A stretch of 64,000 nt of DNA from CBDCFL01 sp965216135 (GTDB lineage Bacteria; Pseudomonadota; Alphaproteobacteria; Rhodobacterales; Rhodobacteraceae): assembly GCA_965216135.1 (NCBI GenBank), contig CBDCFL010000017.1:124001-188000 (forward strand). The letters are read 5' to 3'. Position 1 is the first letter of the stretch, and each line of letters starts with the position of its first letter. Positions 9,358-18,073 of this stretch are shown piece by piece. The position numbers and the translations under genes are program-made. Below the pieces are notes generated by a model. The model did no database searches. It was not told the origin of the DNA and saw nothing but the letters and a program-made list of their open reading frames with translations.

Positions 9358-9584
9358 GCGGCGCGGACTGGCAGCGCGACGAGGCTCAAAGCCCGTGCGT
9401 GCGGATATGCGTGCTGCACCCCGCCGAGGGGATTTGCGTGGGCTGCTTGCGCACCGGCGCAGAGATTGCCGCCTGGTCGAAGATGAGCGCGGACGAACGC
9501 CGTGTGGTGATGGCGGAGCTGCCGGGACGTGCGCCGATGCTGGCCAAACGGCGCGGCGGGCGGAAGGGGCGACTTGGGGGTTAA
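9354..9584 (+). CDS. DUF1289 domain protein
   Basis: 76 residues with the DUF1289 pattern SPCVRICVLHPAEGICVGC followed by IAAWSKMSADERRVVM. The cysteines (C14, C18, C27, C30) suggest a small metal site. Members are found fused or adjacent to many enzymes in proteobacteria, with no assigned function. It is translationally coupled to ruvX and ends the ccmI-ruvX unit. Confidence 0.85.
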   Translation: MSGADWQRDEAQSPCVRICVLHPAEGICVGCLRTGAEIAAWSKMSADERRVVMAELPGRAPMLAKRRGGRKGRLGG

Positions 9585-9609
9585 GGCGGGACGGGGGACG
9601 AAGCGAGCT

Positions 9610-9777
9610 GAGGGCAGGGCCCGATCGCGGGCGGGTGCCTCTGCCGGTTGAGGTCTTCACTTCATGGTGCCGCCACGTCTTTCGTATGTTCGGGTGTGCA
9701 TGTGGTAAAGGAGCGCCCACCCGTCGTGCTGCGCACTTCGTGCCTTGTTGCCGGACAAGGCGGTTTGATTAATCGCA
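9610..9777. repeat. Dispersed intergenic repeat, copy 1 (degenerate)
   Basis: Begins GAGGGCAGGGCCCGATCGCG, contains ATGGTGCCGCCACGTCTTTC and TTCGGGTGTGCATG, and ends near CGGTTTGATTAATCGC. The same order of blocks recurs at 17801-17998 and 22835-23020. This copy lacks the perfect AGCGCCCG/CGGGCGCT hairpin of the other two. It fills the gap between DUF1289 and the following minus-strand gene; short reading frames in it are not credible. Confidence 0.75.
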
Positions 9778-9795
9778 AAAATTGGCTCAAAGCCA

Positions 9796-10203
9796 CTATC
9801 CATGGTCGGCAACCTCCGCTCTGTGACCCAGTGCCAGCCATATACCAACGGCGTTCAACACAAAGAGCGCGCCGTTGACAGCGACGTTTAACACCGCACC
9901 GTCGCCCGCATCATCGGCAAGCGATCCGCCGTAGAGAGGTAAGGTTACCGCCGAAATCAGGAAGCCACCCAGCACGCAAACCGTTATTGCCCCGCCAATG
10001 ACAGCCCCGCCCGATTGCCGCCACACCAGCCAGACGGCCAACAGCCCAAGCATGCTGCCCGTCGTTTGGAACCAAACAAGATGGTGGCGTGCATGCGCCG
10101 ACCAGTCGGGGTGGACGGCATGGGTCTCGTTAAACAGCGCCAACGGCGCAACTATGGCATAAACCAGCGCCACGGCGGTAATGAGGATCTTCGCGAAGGT
10201 CAT
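9796..10203 (-). CDS. Small integral membrane protein, unknown
   Basis: 135 residues with about four hydrophobic segments (about 4-24, 44-62, 68-88, 105-126). I do not recognise a named family. It overlaps the preceding SRPBCC gene by 4 bp (ATGA) and so is translationally coupled to it; both are likely transcribed from the TetR-controlled intergenic region at 10656-10721. Confidence 0.75.
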   Translation of the reverse strand: MTFAKILITAVALVYAIVAPLALFNETHAVHPDWSAHARHHLVWFQTTGSMLGLLAVWLVWRQSGGAVIGGAITVCVLGGFLISAVTLPLYGGSLADDAGDGAVLNVAVNGALFVLNAVGIWLALGHRAEVADHG

Positions 10204-10655
10204 GCCGGCACCGCCCCGCCCATCGATGAATTCTGCGCTTCGCAGAATTCTTTGAACTTGAGATGTTGATTTACCAGGTCGCGCCGGATTAGCGGTTTAA
10301 GCAGCGGGAAGAGAACCCGCATGATACCCTTTGGGCTGGCTTCGAACGCCATGTCCAGCCTTGTTCCGGTATCGGTTTCGGTGAAAATGAATGTGCCGTG
10401 GACGTCCATGGCTTTGCCATTGACGGCGAATTCGAGGCGATCGGGACGCTCGAACGTCGTGATCGTCGATGCCATTTCCTGACCTCGGTTGACGGTCTTG
10501 AATTGCGATCCCTTGCCGATCGGTTCCTCGCCTATCATCTCAGATTTTGAGGCCCCGCCATTCCACCGTGTTATTTGCTCTACGTCAGCCATCAGATCGA
10601 AGGCCAACATTTTAGGACAGTCGATATTCAATACTTCTGTCAATGTCGTTGTCAT
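10200..10655 (-). CDS. SRPBCC-family (START-like) protein
   Basis: 151 residues. The N-terminus (TEVLNIDCPKMLAFDLMADVEQITRWNGG), the middle segment STITTFERPDRLEFAVNG and a later TRLDMAFEASPKG fit the polyketide-cyclase/START helix-grip fold, which binds hydrophobic ligands. No catalytic role can be read off. It is divergent from a TetR regulator across a 66-bp region with paired operators, so a ligand-responsive module is likely. Confidence 0.8.
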   Translation of the reverse strand: MTTTLTEVLNIDCPKMLAFDLMADVEQITRWNGGASKSEMIGEEPIGKGSQFKTVNRGQEMASTITTFERPDRLEFAVNGKAMDVHGTFIFTETDTGTRLDMAFEASPKGIMRVLFPLLKPLIRRDLVNQHLKFKEFCEAQNSSMGGAVPA

Positions 10656-10673
10656 TTTCTTCGTTCCGTTTAT

Positions 10674-10704
10674 GATAGGAATACTATAATCATGATAGTA
10701 ATAC
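10674..10704. promoter_or_regulatory. Putative TetR operator
   Basis: Two direct repeats GATAGGAATAC (10674-10684) and GATAGTAATAC (10694-10704) are spaced exactly 20 bp, two helical turns. Within them TACTAT (10682-10687) and ATAGTA (10695-10700) form an inverted repeat. The site lies between the SRPBCC gene and the TetR gene and would cover both promoters. Confidence 0.65.
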
Positions 10705-10721
10705 CCTCGTCAAGGAAAATT

Positions 10722-11318
10722 ATGAAATCCGGTGCGTCCAAAAGGCCAAAACCAGAAAATCCAAAGCCGATGTCGCTGCGAGAGCAACAGCTGGCGCTGA
10801 CCCGCGACCGGATCATCACGGCACTTGCCGAGCTCATCGAGACCAAGCACCCAATGGACGTGACGATGGCCGCCGTCGCCGCTAAGGCTGGGGTGTCAGA
10901 GCCCACGCTCTATCGCCACTTTCCGACGAAAAAGATCCTTTTCACCGCCCTCGGTTCTGAACTCTATCAAAAGACTACACTGGGTGCTCCACCATCCAGT
11001 TTGGACGAACTGGTCGGGTTCTTGCCCAAGCTCTACGATTTCATCGCGGAGAATGAGGCGGTGGTACGCTGGAATCTCACCGCACCAAAAGACCAGGTAG
11101 TGCGACCCGACTTAGATAAACGGCTGCACGATCTTCGAAATATGCTGAGTGGCGAAATAGAGGGCCTTACAGATGCCGATTCGGAATACCTGCTTCGCGG
11201 GCTTCTTTTGCTGACTTCACCGACAAGCCTGCTCTACTGGCAGGACTATCTTGGACTCAGCGTTGCAGAGGCTGCCGACACCGCAGGCTGGCTGGCCCGA
11301 AAATTCGCCGGGAAATGA
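10722..11318 (+). CDS. TetR/AcrR-family transcriptional regulator
   Basis: 198 residues from the ATG at 10722, chosen because AAGGA lies 6 bp upstream; an in-frame ATG at 10692 would put the start inside the operator. The N-terminal helix-turn-helix is clear: TRDRIITALAELIE followed by VTMAAVAAKAGVSEPTLYRHFPTKKILF. The C-terminal half is the variable ligand-binding domain. It probably represses itself and the divergent SRPBCC-membrane protein pair. Confidence 0.88.
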   Translation: MKSGASKRPKPENPKPMSLREQQLALTRDRIITALAELIETKHPMDVTMAAVAAKAGVSEPTLYRHFPTKKILFTALGSELYQKTTLGAPPSSLDELVGFLPKLYDFIAENEAVVRWNLTAPKDQVVRPDLDKRLHDLRNMLSGEIEGLTDADSEYLLRGLLLLTSPTSLLYWQDYLGLSVAEAADTAGWLARKFAGK

Positions 11319-11373
11319 CCAAAACTTGCGCGCGCTCCTCGCGAAAGATTGGGCATATTCAGGCTCGAAACGG

Positions 11374-11919
11374 TCACTCGGCAGCACGCGCCTTCTGTAG
11401 CTCCGGCAGGAATCGCTGCCGATAATCGCTGCCGACCAGCGGGCCGATGAATTTGTAAAGCACGGTGCCGTCGGCGGCGACGATAAAGGTTTCCGGCGGG
11501 GCGGCGACGCCCCAGTCGAAACTGGTGCGACCCTGCGGATCATATGGCACGGCGGCAAAGGGGTTGCCGTATTTGGCAAGATAGGAGACGGCCGCAGCCT
11601 CAGCATCGTTGAAATTGACGCCGACGATGCGGACCCCTTCGGCGGCAAGCTCGCTCAGTTGGGGATGTTCGGCGCGGCACGGCGGGCACCAGCTGGCCCA
11701 GAAATTGACCAGGGTGATCTGACCGTTGGTCAGACCGCCCTCACCTAGTTCCGGGGTGCCCGGCAGCACCTCTGCGCCGACGCTGGGGGCCGGTTTGCCG
11801 ATGAAGGCGGAGGGCAATTGACTGGGATCGCCGCGTTGCATACCGAAATAGAACGCCGCGACGAGGCCGAGAAATATCAGCGGCGGGACCAGAAAAAGCG
11901 GCGCAGGTCGCCTAGCCAT
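11374..11919 (-). CDS. ccmG: Thiol:disulfide interchange protein CcmG/DsbE
   Basis: 181 residues from the ATG at 11919, which overlaps the ccmD stop by 8 bp. An N-terminal membrane anchor (about 8-25) is followed by a thioredoxin-like domain with C78-P-P-C81 in FWASWCPPCRAEH. CcmG keeps apocytochrome c cysteines reduced in the periplasm so haem can be attached. Last gene of ccmABCDG. Confidence 0.95.
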   Translation of the reverse strand: MARRPAPLFLVPPLIFLGLVAAFYFGMQRGDPSQLPSAFIGKPAPSVGAEVLPGTPELGEGGLTNGQITLVNFWASWCPPCRAEHPQLSELAAEGVRIVGVNFNDAEAAAVSYLAKYGNPFAAVPYDPQGRTSFDWGVAAPPETFIVAADGTVLYKFIGPLVGSDYRQRFLPELQKARAAE

Positions 11920-12064
11920 CGGTGGCATCCGCCTCGGCGGCCTCAAGGGCGGTGCGGGTGTGGCGCGCGCGCAATACGCTGGCCCAGATCAGCACCGCGA
12001 GGATGGCGATGGTGACGCCATAGGCGCTGAGAACCTCGATCGCGTATTTGCCCAGCTCCGGCAT
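11912..12064 (-). CDS. ccmD: Haem exporter protein CcmD
   Basis: A 50-residue protein beginning MPELGKYAIEVLSAYGVTI with a single membrane segment (about 10-32), then a short basic/acidic cytoplasmic tail. Its start shares one base with the ccmC stop (TGATG) and its stop lies inside ccmG. CcmD helps release holo-CcmE from the CcmABC complex. Position, size and topology make the call secure despite low sequence conservation in this family. Confidence 0.88.
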   Translation of the reverse strand: MPELGKYAIEVLSAYGVTIAILAVLIWASVLRARHTRTALEAAEADATDG

Positions 12065-12792
12065 CAGGCCATCCTTTTTCGCGCATCCAGCGTGGCCAGA
12101 CGGCGGGCGCGTATCTCGGTCCGGGTGCGCAGCAGAACCAGGGCCACAAACAACAGGCCAAAGCCGACCAGTGTCAGAACCAGCGGCTGCCAGAAGACAT
12201 CAGAGACATTTTCTTCAGCATCCAGGCTGAGCGAGGCGCCCTGATGCAGGCCCTGGTTCCAGAACAGGACCGCATAGCGGCTGAGAACCGCAAAGACCGA
12301 GCCGACGATGCACAAAACAGAGGTCAGATCGGCGGCGGTATCGGGGTTTTCGATCGCCGCCCAAAGCGCGGCGTAGCCGAGATAAAACAGAAAAAGGATC
12401 AGAAACGAGGTCAGGCGGGGATCCCAGGCCCAGAACGTGCCCCACATCGGCTGGCCCCAGATGGCCCCGGTGATCAGCCCGATGAGCGTCATCGCAATGC
12501 CGATGGGCGCGGCGGCACGCGCGGCCAGGGCGCTGACATGATGACGCCGGATCAGCCAGATCAGCGAGGCGACCAGCATCATGAACCAGATGCTGACGCC
12601 CATGGTGGCGCTGGGCACGTGGATATAGATGATTTTGACGGTGGAGCCGAAGCCTATTGCGTCTGGCGTAAAGAAAAAGCCCCAGACGAGACCGATGCCG
12701 ATCGCCAGTGCGGCGGCCACCGAAAAGATCGGCACCAGTGGCGCCGTCCAGCCCATGAATTTGCGCGGATTTGCATATTCCCACAGCGACAT
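12064..12792 (-). CDS. ccmC: Haem exporter protein CcmC
   Basis: 242 residues from the ATG at 12792 (MSLWEYANPRKFMGW), the usual CcmC size. Six membrane segments and the tryptophan-rich WD region WGQPMWGTFWAWDPRLTS, which presents haem to CcmE, are visible. Conserved histidines flank it. The 100 bp between ccmB and ccmC hold one copy of the GAGTATTTTTG motif. Confidence 0.95.
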   Translation of the reverse strand: MSLWEYANPRKFMGWTAPLVPIFSVAAALAIGIGLVWGFFFTPDAIGFGSTVKIIYIHVPSATMGVSIWFMMLVASLIWLIRRHHVSALAARAAAPIGIAMTLIGLITGAIWGQPMWGTFWAWDPRLTSFLILFLFYLGYAALWAAIENPDTAADLTSVLCIVGSVFAVLSRYAVLFWNQGLHQGASLSLDAEENVSDVFWQPLVLTLVGFGLLFVALVLLRTRTEIRARRLATLDARKRMA

Positions 12793-12866
12793 GGCGCCGG
12801 TTTTAGGGGGCTTTACGGGGCGCAACAAGCCCAGCTGGTGCACGTTCCTGAGAGCAGTCAAAATTC

Positions 12867-12884
12867 GAGTATTTTTGCCAGGAA
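12867..12884. repeat. GAGTATTTTTGCC intergenic motif, copy 3
   Basis: Reads GAGTATTTTTGCCAGGAA on the plus strand, about 75 bp upstream of the ccmC start, in the ccmB-ccmC gap. Confidence 0.55.
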
Positions 12885-12892
12885 AAGGCCGA

Positions 12893-13549
12893 TTAGCGTA
12901 GATTAACCCTGAGTGCAGCGGCCGAGGCAAAGGGCAGCAGCGCGGTCGTGGCAAGTGAGATTGCCGCCAGCAACAGGAGCGGTGTCAGCGCGCTTAACCC
13001 GTCGGCGGCACGGCGCGCCGCCTCAGCGCCGAAAATCAGTGTCGGCACGTAAAGCGGCAGGACGATGAGCGAGACAAGCAGGCCGCCGCGTTTCAAGCCC
13101 ACCGTGAGTGCGGCGCCAAAGGCCCCGATCATCGACAGGGCCGGGGTGCCGAGGGCGAGCGAAAGGGTCAGCATCACCGCTCCCTGCCCCGGCAGATTTA
13201 AAAGCACGCCAAACAGCGGCGCGGCCAGCGTCAGGGGCAGGCCGGTGGTCAGCCAATGCGCGGCGGCTTTGGCGGTGACCACGGCCTCCATCGGCAAAGG
13301 CGCGGTGGCCAAAAGGTCCAGGGCACCATCCTCGAAATCGGTCTGAAAGATGCGGTCCAGCGACAAAAGGCAGGCCAGAAGCGCGCCGAGCCACAGGATA
13401 CCGGGGGCGATGCGGGCGAGCACCTGCGGCTCTGGCCCCAGCGCAAAGGGCACCAGCATGGTGACGATCAGGAGAAACGCCAGACCCAGCCCGAACCCAC
13501 CGCCGGCGCGGATGCTAAGTTTCAGATCGCGTGAGACCAGCGCGATCAT
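12893..13549 (-). CDS. ccmB: Haem exporter protein CcmB
   Basis: 218 residues, polytopic with about six membrane segments; MIALVSRDLKLSIRAGGGFG and RIFQTDFEDGALDLLATAPLP are family-typical. It is the permease partner of CcmA in the CcmABCD haem-handling ABC complex. Starts in an ATGA overlap with ccmA. Confidence 0.94.
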   Translation of the reverse strand: MIALVSRDLKLSIRAGGGFGLGLAFLLIVTMLVPFALGPEPQVLARIAPGILWLGALLACLLSLDRIFQTDFEDGALDLLATAPLPMEAVVTAKAAAHWLTTGLPLTLAAPLFGVLLNLPGQGAVMLTLSLALGTPALSMIGAFGAALTVGLKRGGLLVSLIVLPLYVPTLIFGAEAARRAADGLSALTPLLLLAAISLATTALLPFASAAALRVNLR

Positions 13550-14163
13550 GACAACGCCTCATCGAACGCGCCCATGGTCGCGGTGCCGCTGGCCTGGTGG
13601 GGCGCGAGATCCAGCTCAGCGGCGGCGATCGCAAGGCTGGCGTGGCTGGCGATCAGGGCCATGCCGCCGGTGGCCAGATGCTGGTTGAGCGCATCTACGA
13701 ACAGGGCGACCGAAGCCACATCGAGCGACACGGTCGGCTCATCCAGCGCCCAGAGCGGGCGACCAGTCAGCAGGAGCCGTGCCAGGCCAAGGCGGCGCTT
13801 TTGCCCGGCAGATAGGTTTTGCGCGGGCCGGTCCGCAAGGGCGCGCAGATCATAGGCGCCGAGCGCTGCGTCGATCGGGCCGGTGCCATAGACCGACGCC
13901 CAGAAGTGCAGGTTTTCGGCGACGCTCAAGGTCGCTTTCAGACCATCGGCATGAGCGGCATAGGCAACTGCGTCAGCAGGTATCCTGACACGGCCCGACA
14001 GGGGCGGCTGCAGGCCCGCGATGGTGCGCAGAACCGTGGATTTCCCCGACCCGTTGGGCCCGCGCAGGATCAGCGTCTGACCGGCAGTCAGCGAAAAACT
14101 GATGCCCGCCACCACCGCGATGCCGCCGCGCGCGCAGGCAAGATTTTCAACGTGAAATTCCAT
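13546..14163 (-). CDS. ccmA: Haem exporter ATP-binding protein CcmA
   Basis: 205 residues. Walker A GPNGSGKST is at 35-43, the ABC signature is LSAGQKRRLGLARLLL and Walker B is PLWALDEPTVSLD. It powers release of holo-CcmE from the CcmABCD complex at the inner membrane. First gene of the ccmABCDG operon, head of a run with overlapping or tightly spaced genes. Confidence 0.95.
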   Translation of the reverse strand: MEFHVENLACARGGIAVVAGISFSLTAGQTLILRGPNGSGKSTVLRTIAGLQPPLSGRVRIPADAVAYAAHADGLKATLSVAENLHFWASVYGTGPIDAALGAYDLRALADRPAQNLSAGQKRRLGLARLLLTGRPLWALDEPTVSLDVASVALFVDALNQHLATGGMALIASHASLAIAAAELDLAPHQASGTATMGAFDEALS

Positions 14164-14213
14164 GTGCTCAAGGGCTTACCCGATTGGCGGCAAAGCACAA
14201 GGCAATAGCCGCA

Positions 14214-15086
14214 TCACCGGAATGCGCGCAAACGTCTGAGCAGGCTGGATGTGTCCCAGCGCCCGCCGCCCATTTTCTGCACGTCCTTGTAGAACTGATC
14301 GACCAGGGCGGTGATCGGCAGGCTGGCGCCGACCTCATCGGCGGCGTCAAGGCAGATGGCGAGGTCCTTGCGCATCCAGTCCACCGCAAAGCCATGCTCG
14401 AAATGATCATCCAGCATCGTCTCATACCGGTTAGACATCTGCCAGGACCCGGCCGCGCCCTGGCTGATCACCTCAACCACCGCGCGCCCGTCAAGGCCGG
14501 CGCTTTCAGCGAAATGCAGCGCCTCGGACAGGCCCTGAACCAGACCGGCGATGGCGATCTGGTTGCACATCTTGGTCATCTGACCCGCCCCACTGTCGCC
14601 GATGCGCCGGCAAATGCGCGCGTAAGCCGCGATCACCGGTTCGGCGCGCGCGTAAGCGCCCGCATCACCGCCGCACATGATCGACAGGGCGGCCCCTTCG
14701 GCACCCGCCTGGCCGCCGGAGATCGGTGCATCGACGAAGCTGATCTTTGCCTCGTCGGCGGTTGCATAAAGCTCGCGCGTCAGATGCGCCGAGACGGTGG
14801 TGTGATCGACGAAGATGCAGCCGGCATCCATGCCGGCAAAAGCGCCATCAGGGCCAAGGCAGATGGCGCGCAGGTCATCATCATTGCCGACGCAGGCCAT
14901 GACGAACTCGGCCCCGCTGGCCGCCGCGGCGGGGGTTTTGGCGGCGCGACCGCCGAATTTGTCGACCCAGTGCTCGGCCCTGGCCGTGGTGCGGTTATAG
15001 ACCGTCACCTCATGTCCGCCCGCGACCAGGTGTCCGGCCATCGGAAACCCCATCACCCCTAATCCCACAAACGCGACTTTCGCCAT
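14214..15086 (-). CDS. NAD(P)-dependent beta-hydroxyacid dehydrogenase (HIBADH/GarR type)
   Basis: 290 residues from the ATG at 15086 with a GGGGG ribosome site. The N-terminal Rossmann motif is VAFVGLGVMGFPMAGHL, followed by FVDAPISGGQAGAEG and GDSGAGQMTKMCNQ, with K in the last segment the likely catalytic lysine. Members oxidise 3-hydroxyisobutyrate, tartronate semialdehyde or related acids; the substrate is undetermined. It lies 50 bp upstream of ccmA on the same strand but has no functional link to it. Confidence 0.9.
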   Translation of the reverse strand: MAKVAFVGLGVMGFPMAGHLVAGGHEVTVYNRTTARAEHWVDKFGGRAAKTPAAAASGAEFVMACVGNDDDLRAICLGPDGAFAGMDAGCIFVDHTTVSAHLTRELYATADEAKISFVDAPISGGQAGAEGAALSIMCGGDAGAYARAEPVIAAYARICRRIGDSGAGQMTKMCNQIAIAGLVQGLSEALHFAESAGLDGRAVVEVISQGAAGSWQMSNRYETMLDDHFEHGFAVDWMRKDLAICLDAADEVGASLPITALVDQFYKDVQKMGGGRWDTSSLLRRLRAFR

Positions 15087-15166
15087 GTTGCCCCCTTTCG
15101 CCTTGCTTGCGTGCCGATTAAGACTCGCTGCCAAACACTACGGGCAATCAAACCAAAAGGGCAGGC

Positions 15167-17629
15167 ATGGCCTTTATTTTTCGCTGGCTTTTGCGCATCT
15201 TTCTGGGGGTTTTCGCAATTGGCTTTACGGCGCTGGTGTTGGCCTGGCTGGTGGCGGCGCGGTCGCTGCCGGATTATGATGAGGATTTCGCGTTAACGGG
15301 TGTCGCCGCACCGGTCACGATCCTGCGCAACAACGCTAATGTGCCGCATATTTTCGGAGCGAGCGACGCGGATGTGTTCTTTGCGCTGGGTTTTGCCCAT
15401 GCCCAGGACCGGCTGTGGCAGATGCTGATGCTCAGGCGCACGGTGCAGGGACGCCTGAGCGAATATTTCGGCGAACGGACATTTGACATTGATGCGCTGT
15501 TGCGCCGCTTCGATCTGTATGGCGCGGCGGTGCGCTCGGTGGGCGCGCTGGAACCGCAGACCAGGGACGCGCTGTCGGCTTATGCACGCGGGGTCAACGC
15601 CTGGCTGGGCGAGATCAATCGTGGCGCGCGCGGGCGTGGGGCGCCGGAGTTATTTTTGTTCACCGCCGAGATCGCGCCCTGGCAGGCAGCTGATTCGGTG
15701 GCGATCGGCAAATTGATGGCGCTGCAGATGTCGTCGCACCTGAGCGAAGAGGTGCTGCTGGCGCGCGTGTCGCTGGCGCTGGCACCCGAACGGGTGGCCG
15801 ACATCATGCCTGATGTGCCGGGCAAGGGCATTGCCGAGTTGCCGGAATATTCGGCGATCTGGGGCCCGGTCCGGTTTGCCGGGGCCGCCGCCGGGGTGGC
15901 GCGCGATCCGATGTCGCCGGTTGCGCCGCGCGGGTTCGGCGGCGCGTCCAACGCCTGGGCGGCGTCGCCCGTGCGCTCGGCCACGGGCACCTCGATCCTA
16001 GCCAACGACCCGCATCTGGGATTTACCGCGCCGACGATCTGGTATCTGGCGCGCCTGGAGCTTGCCGGTGGCGGGGTGATCGGGGGCACGATACCGGGCC
16101 TGCCGGTTGTTTTGGTGGGACGATCCGCAGATCTCGGCTGGGGGCTGACCTCGTCTTATGCCGACGATCAGGACATTTTCATCGAAACGCTGAATCCCGA
16201 GAACCCCAACGAGGTGATGACCGAGAACGGGTTCAGGGCGATGACGACCCGGCCCTCGATCATCAAGATCAAAGACCAGTTGCCCAGGACGATCATTCTG
16301 CGCTGGACAGAAAACGGCCCGGTTCTGCCGGGACATCATTATGATCTGGCCAGCGTCACCCCGCCCGGCCATGTGGCGGCGATCGGCTGGACGGCTTTGT
16401 CGGGTCGCGACACGTCGCTGGATTTCGGCATTGCGCTGATGGGGGCAAAATCCGTTGGCGAGGCAATTGGCGCAGGCGAGAAATTCATCGCACCGGCGCA
16501 AAATCTGGTTCTGGCGGACCGCACGTCGATTGCGATCAAGACCATCGGCGCCCTGCCCCGGCGATCCGCCGCGCATCAAAGCTTCGGCCGGTTGCCCAGC
16601 CCCGGTTGGCGGCCCGAAAACCGCTGGTCCGGGCGGCTGAATTACGCCGCCAACCCGCAATTTGTGAACCCCACGGGCGGCATCCTAGGCAATACCAACA
16701 ACAAGATCGTCGACCGGCCGTTTCCGTTTCATGTCAGCCACAACTGGGGCGATACGCAGCGCATCCAGCGGTGGCGCAAGCTGATGCAAAACCGCGAGGT
16801 GCATACCCGCGAAAGTTTCATCGAGGCGCAGCTTGACCCGGTTTCGTTTACCGCGCGCTCATTATTGCCGCTGATCGGGGCCGATCTGTGGTTCACCGGC
16901 GAGGCGGCACCGGCGGGAACAACCGAGCGAAAACGTCAACGCGCGCTGACCTTGCTGGCGAACTGGAACGGCGAGATGAACGAACATCTGCCGGAGCCTC
17001 TGATCTATGCGGCCTGGCTGCGGGCTTTGCAGCAACGCCTGATCCGCGACGAGCTTGGGCCGCTGGCCGGCGAGTTTGCCTCGGTCGAGCCGGTGTTCAT
17101 CGAGCGGGTGTACCGCGACATCGACGGGGCCGGTGTGTGGTGCGACGTAGTGCAATCGGCACCGGTTGAAACCTGCACCGACATGGCCCGCGCGGCGCTG
17201 GATGATGCCCTGGTCTGGATTGGCGAGAATTATGGGACGGCGCTGGAATCCCTGCGTTGGGGCGAGGCCCATCAGGCGACCCATGATCATCAGGTCCTGG
17301 GCGAGATCCCATTTCTGAAATGGGCGGTGAATATCCGCCAGTCAACATCCGGGGGCGATAACACCCTGCTGCGGGGCCGGACCTCGGCGCGCGATCCCGA
17401 TCCGTTCCTAAATGTTCATGGCGCGGGGTATCGCGGCGTTTACGATTTTGCCGATCCCGATGCGTCGGTGTTTGTGACCGCGACCGGTCAGTCCGGGCAT
17501 TTCCTGTCGCGCCATTATGATAATCTGGGCCAGCTATGGCGGCGCGGTGAATATATCCAGATGTCGCTTGATCCGGCACTGGCGCGCGCCGGGTCGGTGG
17601 GGGAGACGGTGCTGACGCCGGGCAATTAG
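15167..17629 (+). CDS. Penicillin acylase-family (N-terminal nucleophile) hydrolase
   Basis: 820 residues. An N-terminal membrane segment (about 5-27) suggests a lipid-anchored or periplasmic enzyme. The alpha-chain region VPHIFGASDADVFFALGFAHAQDRLWQM is typical. The nucleophile serine that becomes the beta-chain N-terminus lies in GGASNAWAAS near residue 262, followed by LANDPHLG. Such enzymes are made as one precursor and cut autocatalytically; they hydrolyse amide-linked acyl groups, including acyl-homoserine lactones in some members. No substrate can be inferred here. Single-gene unit divergent from the dehydrogenase. Confidence 0.92.
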   Translation: MAFIFRWLLRIFLGVFAIGFTALVLAWLVAARSLPDYDEDFALTGVAAPVTILRNNANVPHIFGASDADVFFALGFAHAQDRLWQMLMLRRTVQGRLSEYFGERTFDIDALLRRFDLYGAAVRSVGALEPQTRDALSAYARGVNAWLGEINRGARGRGAPELFLFTAEIAPWQAADSVAIGKLMALQMSSHLSEEVLLARVSLALAPERVADIMPDVPGKGIAELPEYSAIWGPVRFAGAAAGVARDPMSPVAPRGFGGASNAWAASPVRSATGTSILANDPHLGFTAPTIWYLARLELAGGGVIGGTIPGLPVVLVGRSADLGWGLTSSYADDQDIFIETLNPENPNEVMTENGFRAMTTRPSIIKIKDQLPRTIILRWTENGPVLPGHHYDLASVTPPGHVAAIGWTALSGRDTSLDFGIALMGAKSVGEAIGAGEKFIAPAQNLVLADRTSIAIKTIGALPRRSAAHQSFGRLPSPGWRPENRWSGRLNYAANPQFVNPTGGILGNTNNKIVDRPFPFHVSHNWGDTQRIQRWRKLMQNREVHTRESFIEAQLDPVSFTARSLLPLIGADLWFTGEAAPAGTTERKRQRALTLLANWNGEMNEHLPEPLIYAAWLRALQQRLIRDELGPLAGEFASVEPVFIERVYRDIDGAGVWCDVVQSAPVETCTDMARAALDDALVWIGENYGTALESLRWGEAHQATHDHQVLGEIPFLKWAVNIRQSTSGGDNTLLRGRTSARDPDPFLNVHGAGYRGVYDFADPDASVFVTATGQSGHFLSRHYDNLGQLWRRGEYIQMSLDPALARAGSVGETVLTPGN

Positions 17630-17800
17630 GCAGGGCGCTCATCAGCCCTTGCGGGCTTGTTGCTTGTCTTAGCGAGGAGCGACCGCATGGGTGCGTTGAG
17701 CGCTGGGGCGGATCGCTCCCGCTTTGGTTCAACTCTCTTCGCGGACTTCATCGGAGACCTCGCCGCCGCGCCGATTCCAAACCTGACGGCACGGCGCAAC

Positions 17801-17998
17801 GAAGGGCAGCGCCCGAGCGCGGGTGGGCACCTCTGCCGCTTTGGGTCTGCACTTTATGGTGCCGCCACGTCTTACATTCATTCGGGTGTGCAGGCGGCGA
17901 AGTAGCGCCCGCCCATCAGGGCGGTCGGGCGCTGCCCGGCGGCACGTGCCGTGCCTTGGTTCCGGGCTTGGTGCCAAATGAGTGGCCTATCCGCCAAT
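17801..17998. repeat. Dispersed intergenic repeat, copy 2
   Basis: Begins GAAGGGCAGCGCCCGAGCGC, contains TTTATGGTGCCGCCACGTCT and CATTCGGGTGTGCAGG, and carries a perfect hairpin AGCGCCCG (17904-17911) / CGGGCGCT (17926-17933). It lies in the 444-bp gap between the acylase and xth; I see no gene in the rest of that gap. Confidence 0.8.
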
Positions 17999-18073
17999 AT
18001 TTACCGACGGTCTTTGCCTTTGGCGCATTCCAAGCTAGCGTGCGCCAACATTGGACAAACTGACCATGCAGAC

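Noticed and set aside
9657..9878. Small overlapping frames in the intergenic repeat
   Set aside because: They occur on both strands within the non-coding repeat and are not conserved among its three copies.
12064..12954. ccmC start 54 codons further upstream
   Set aside because: The upstream part crosses the GAGTATTTTTG motif and the end of ccmB; MSLWEYANPRKFMGW is the canonical start.
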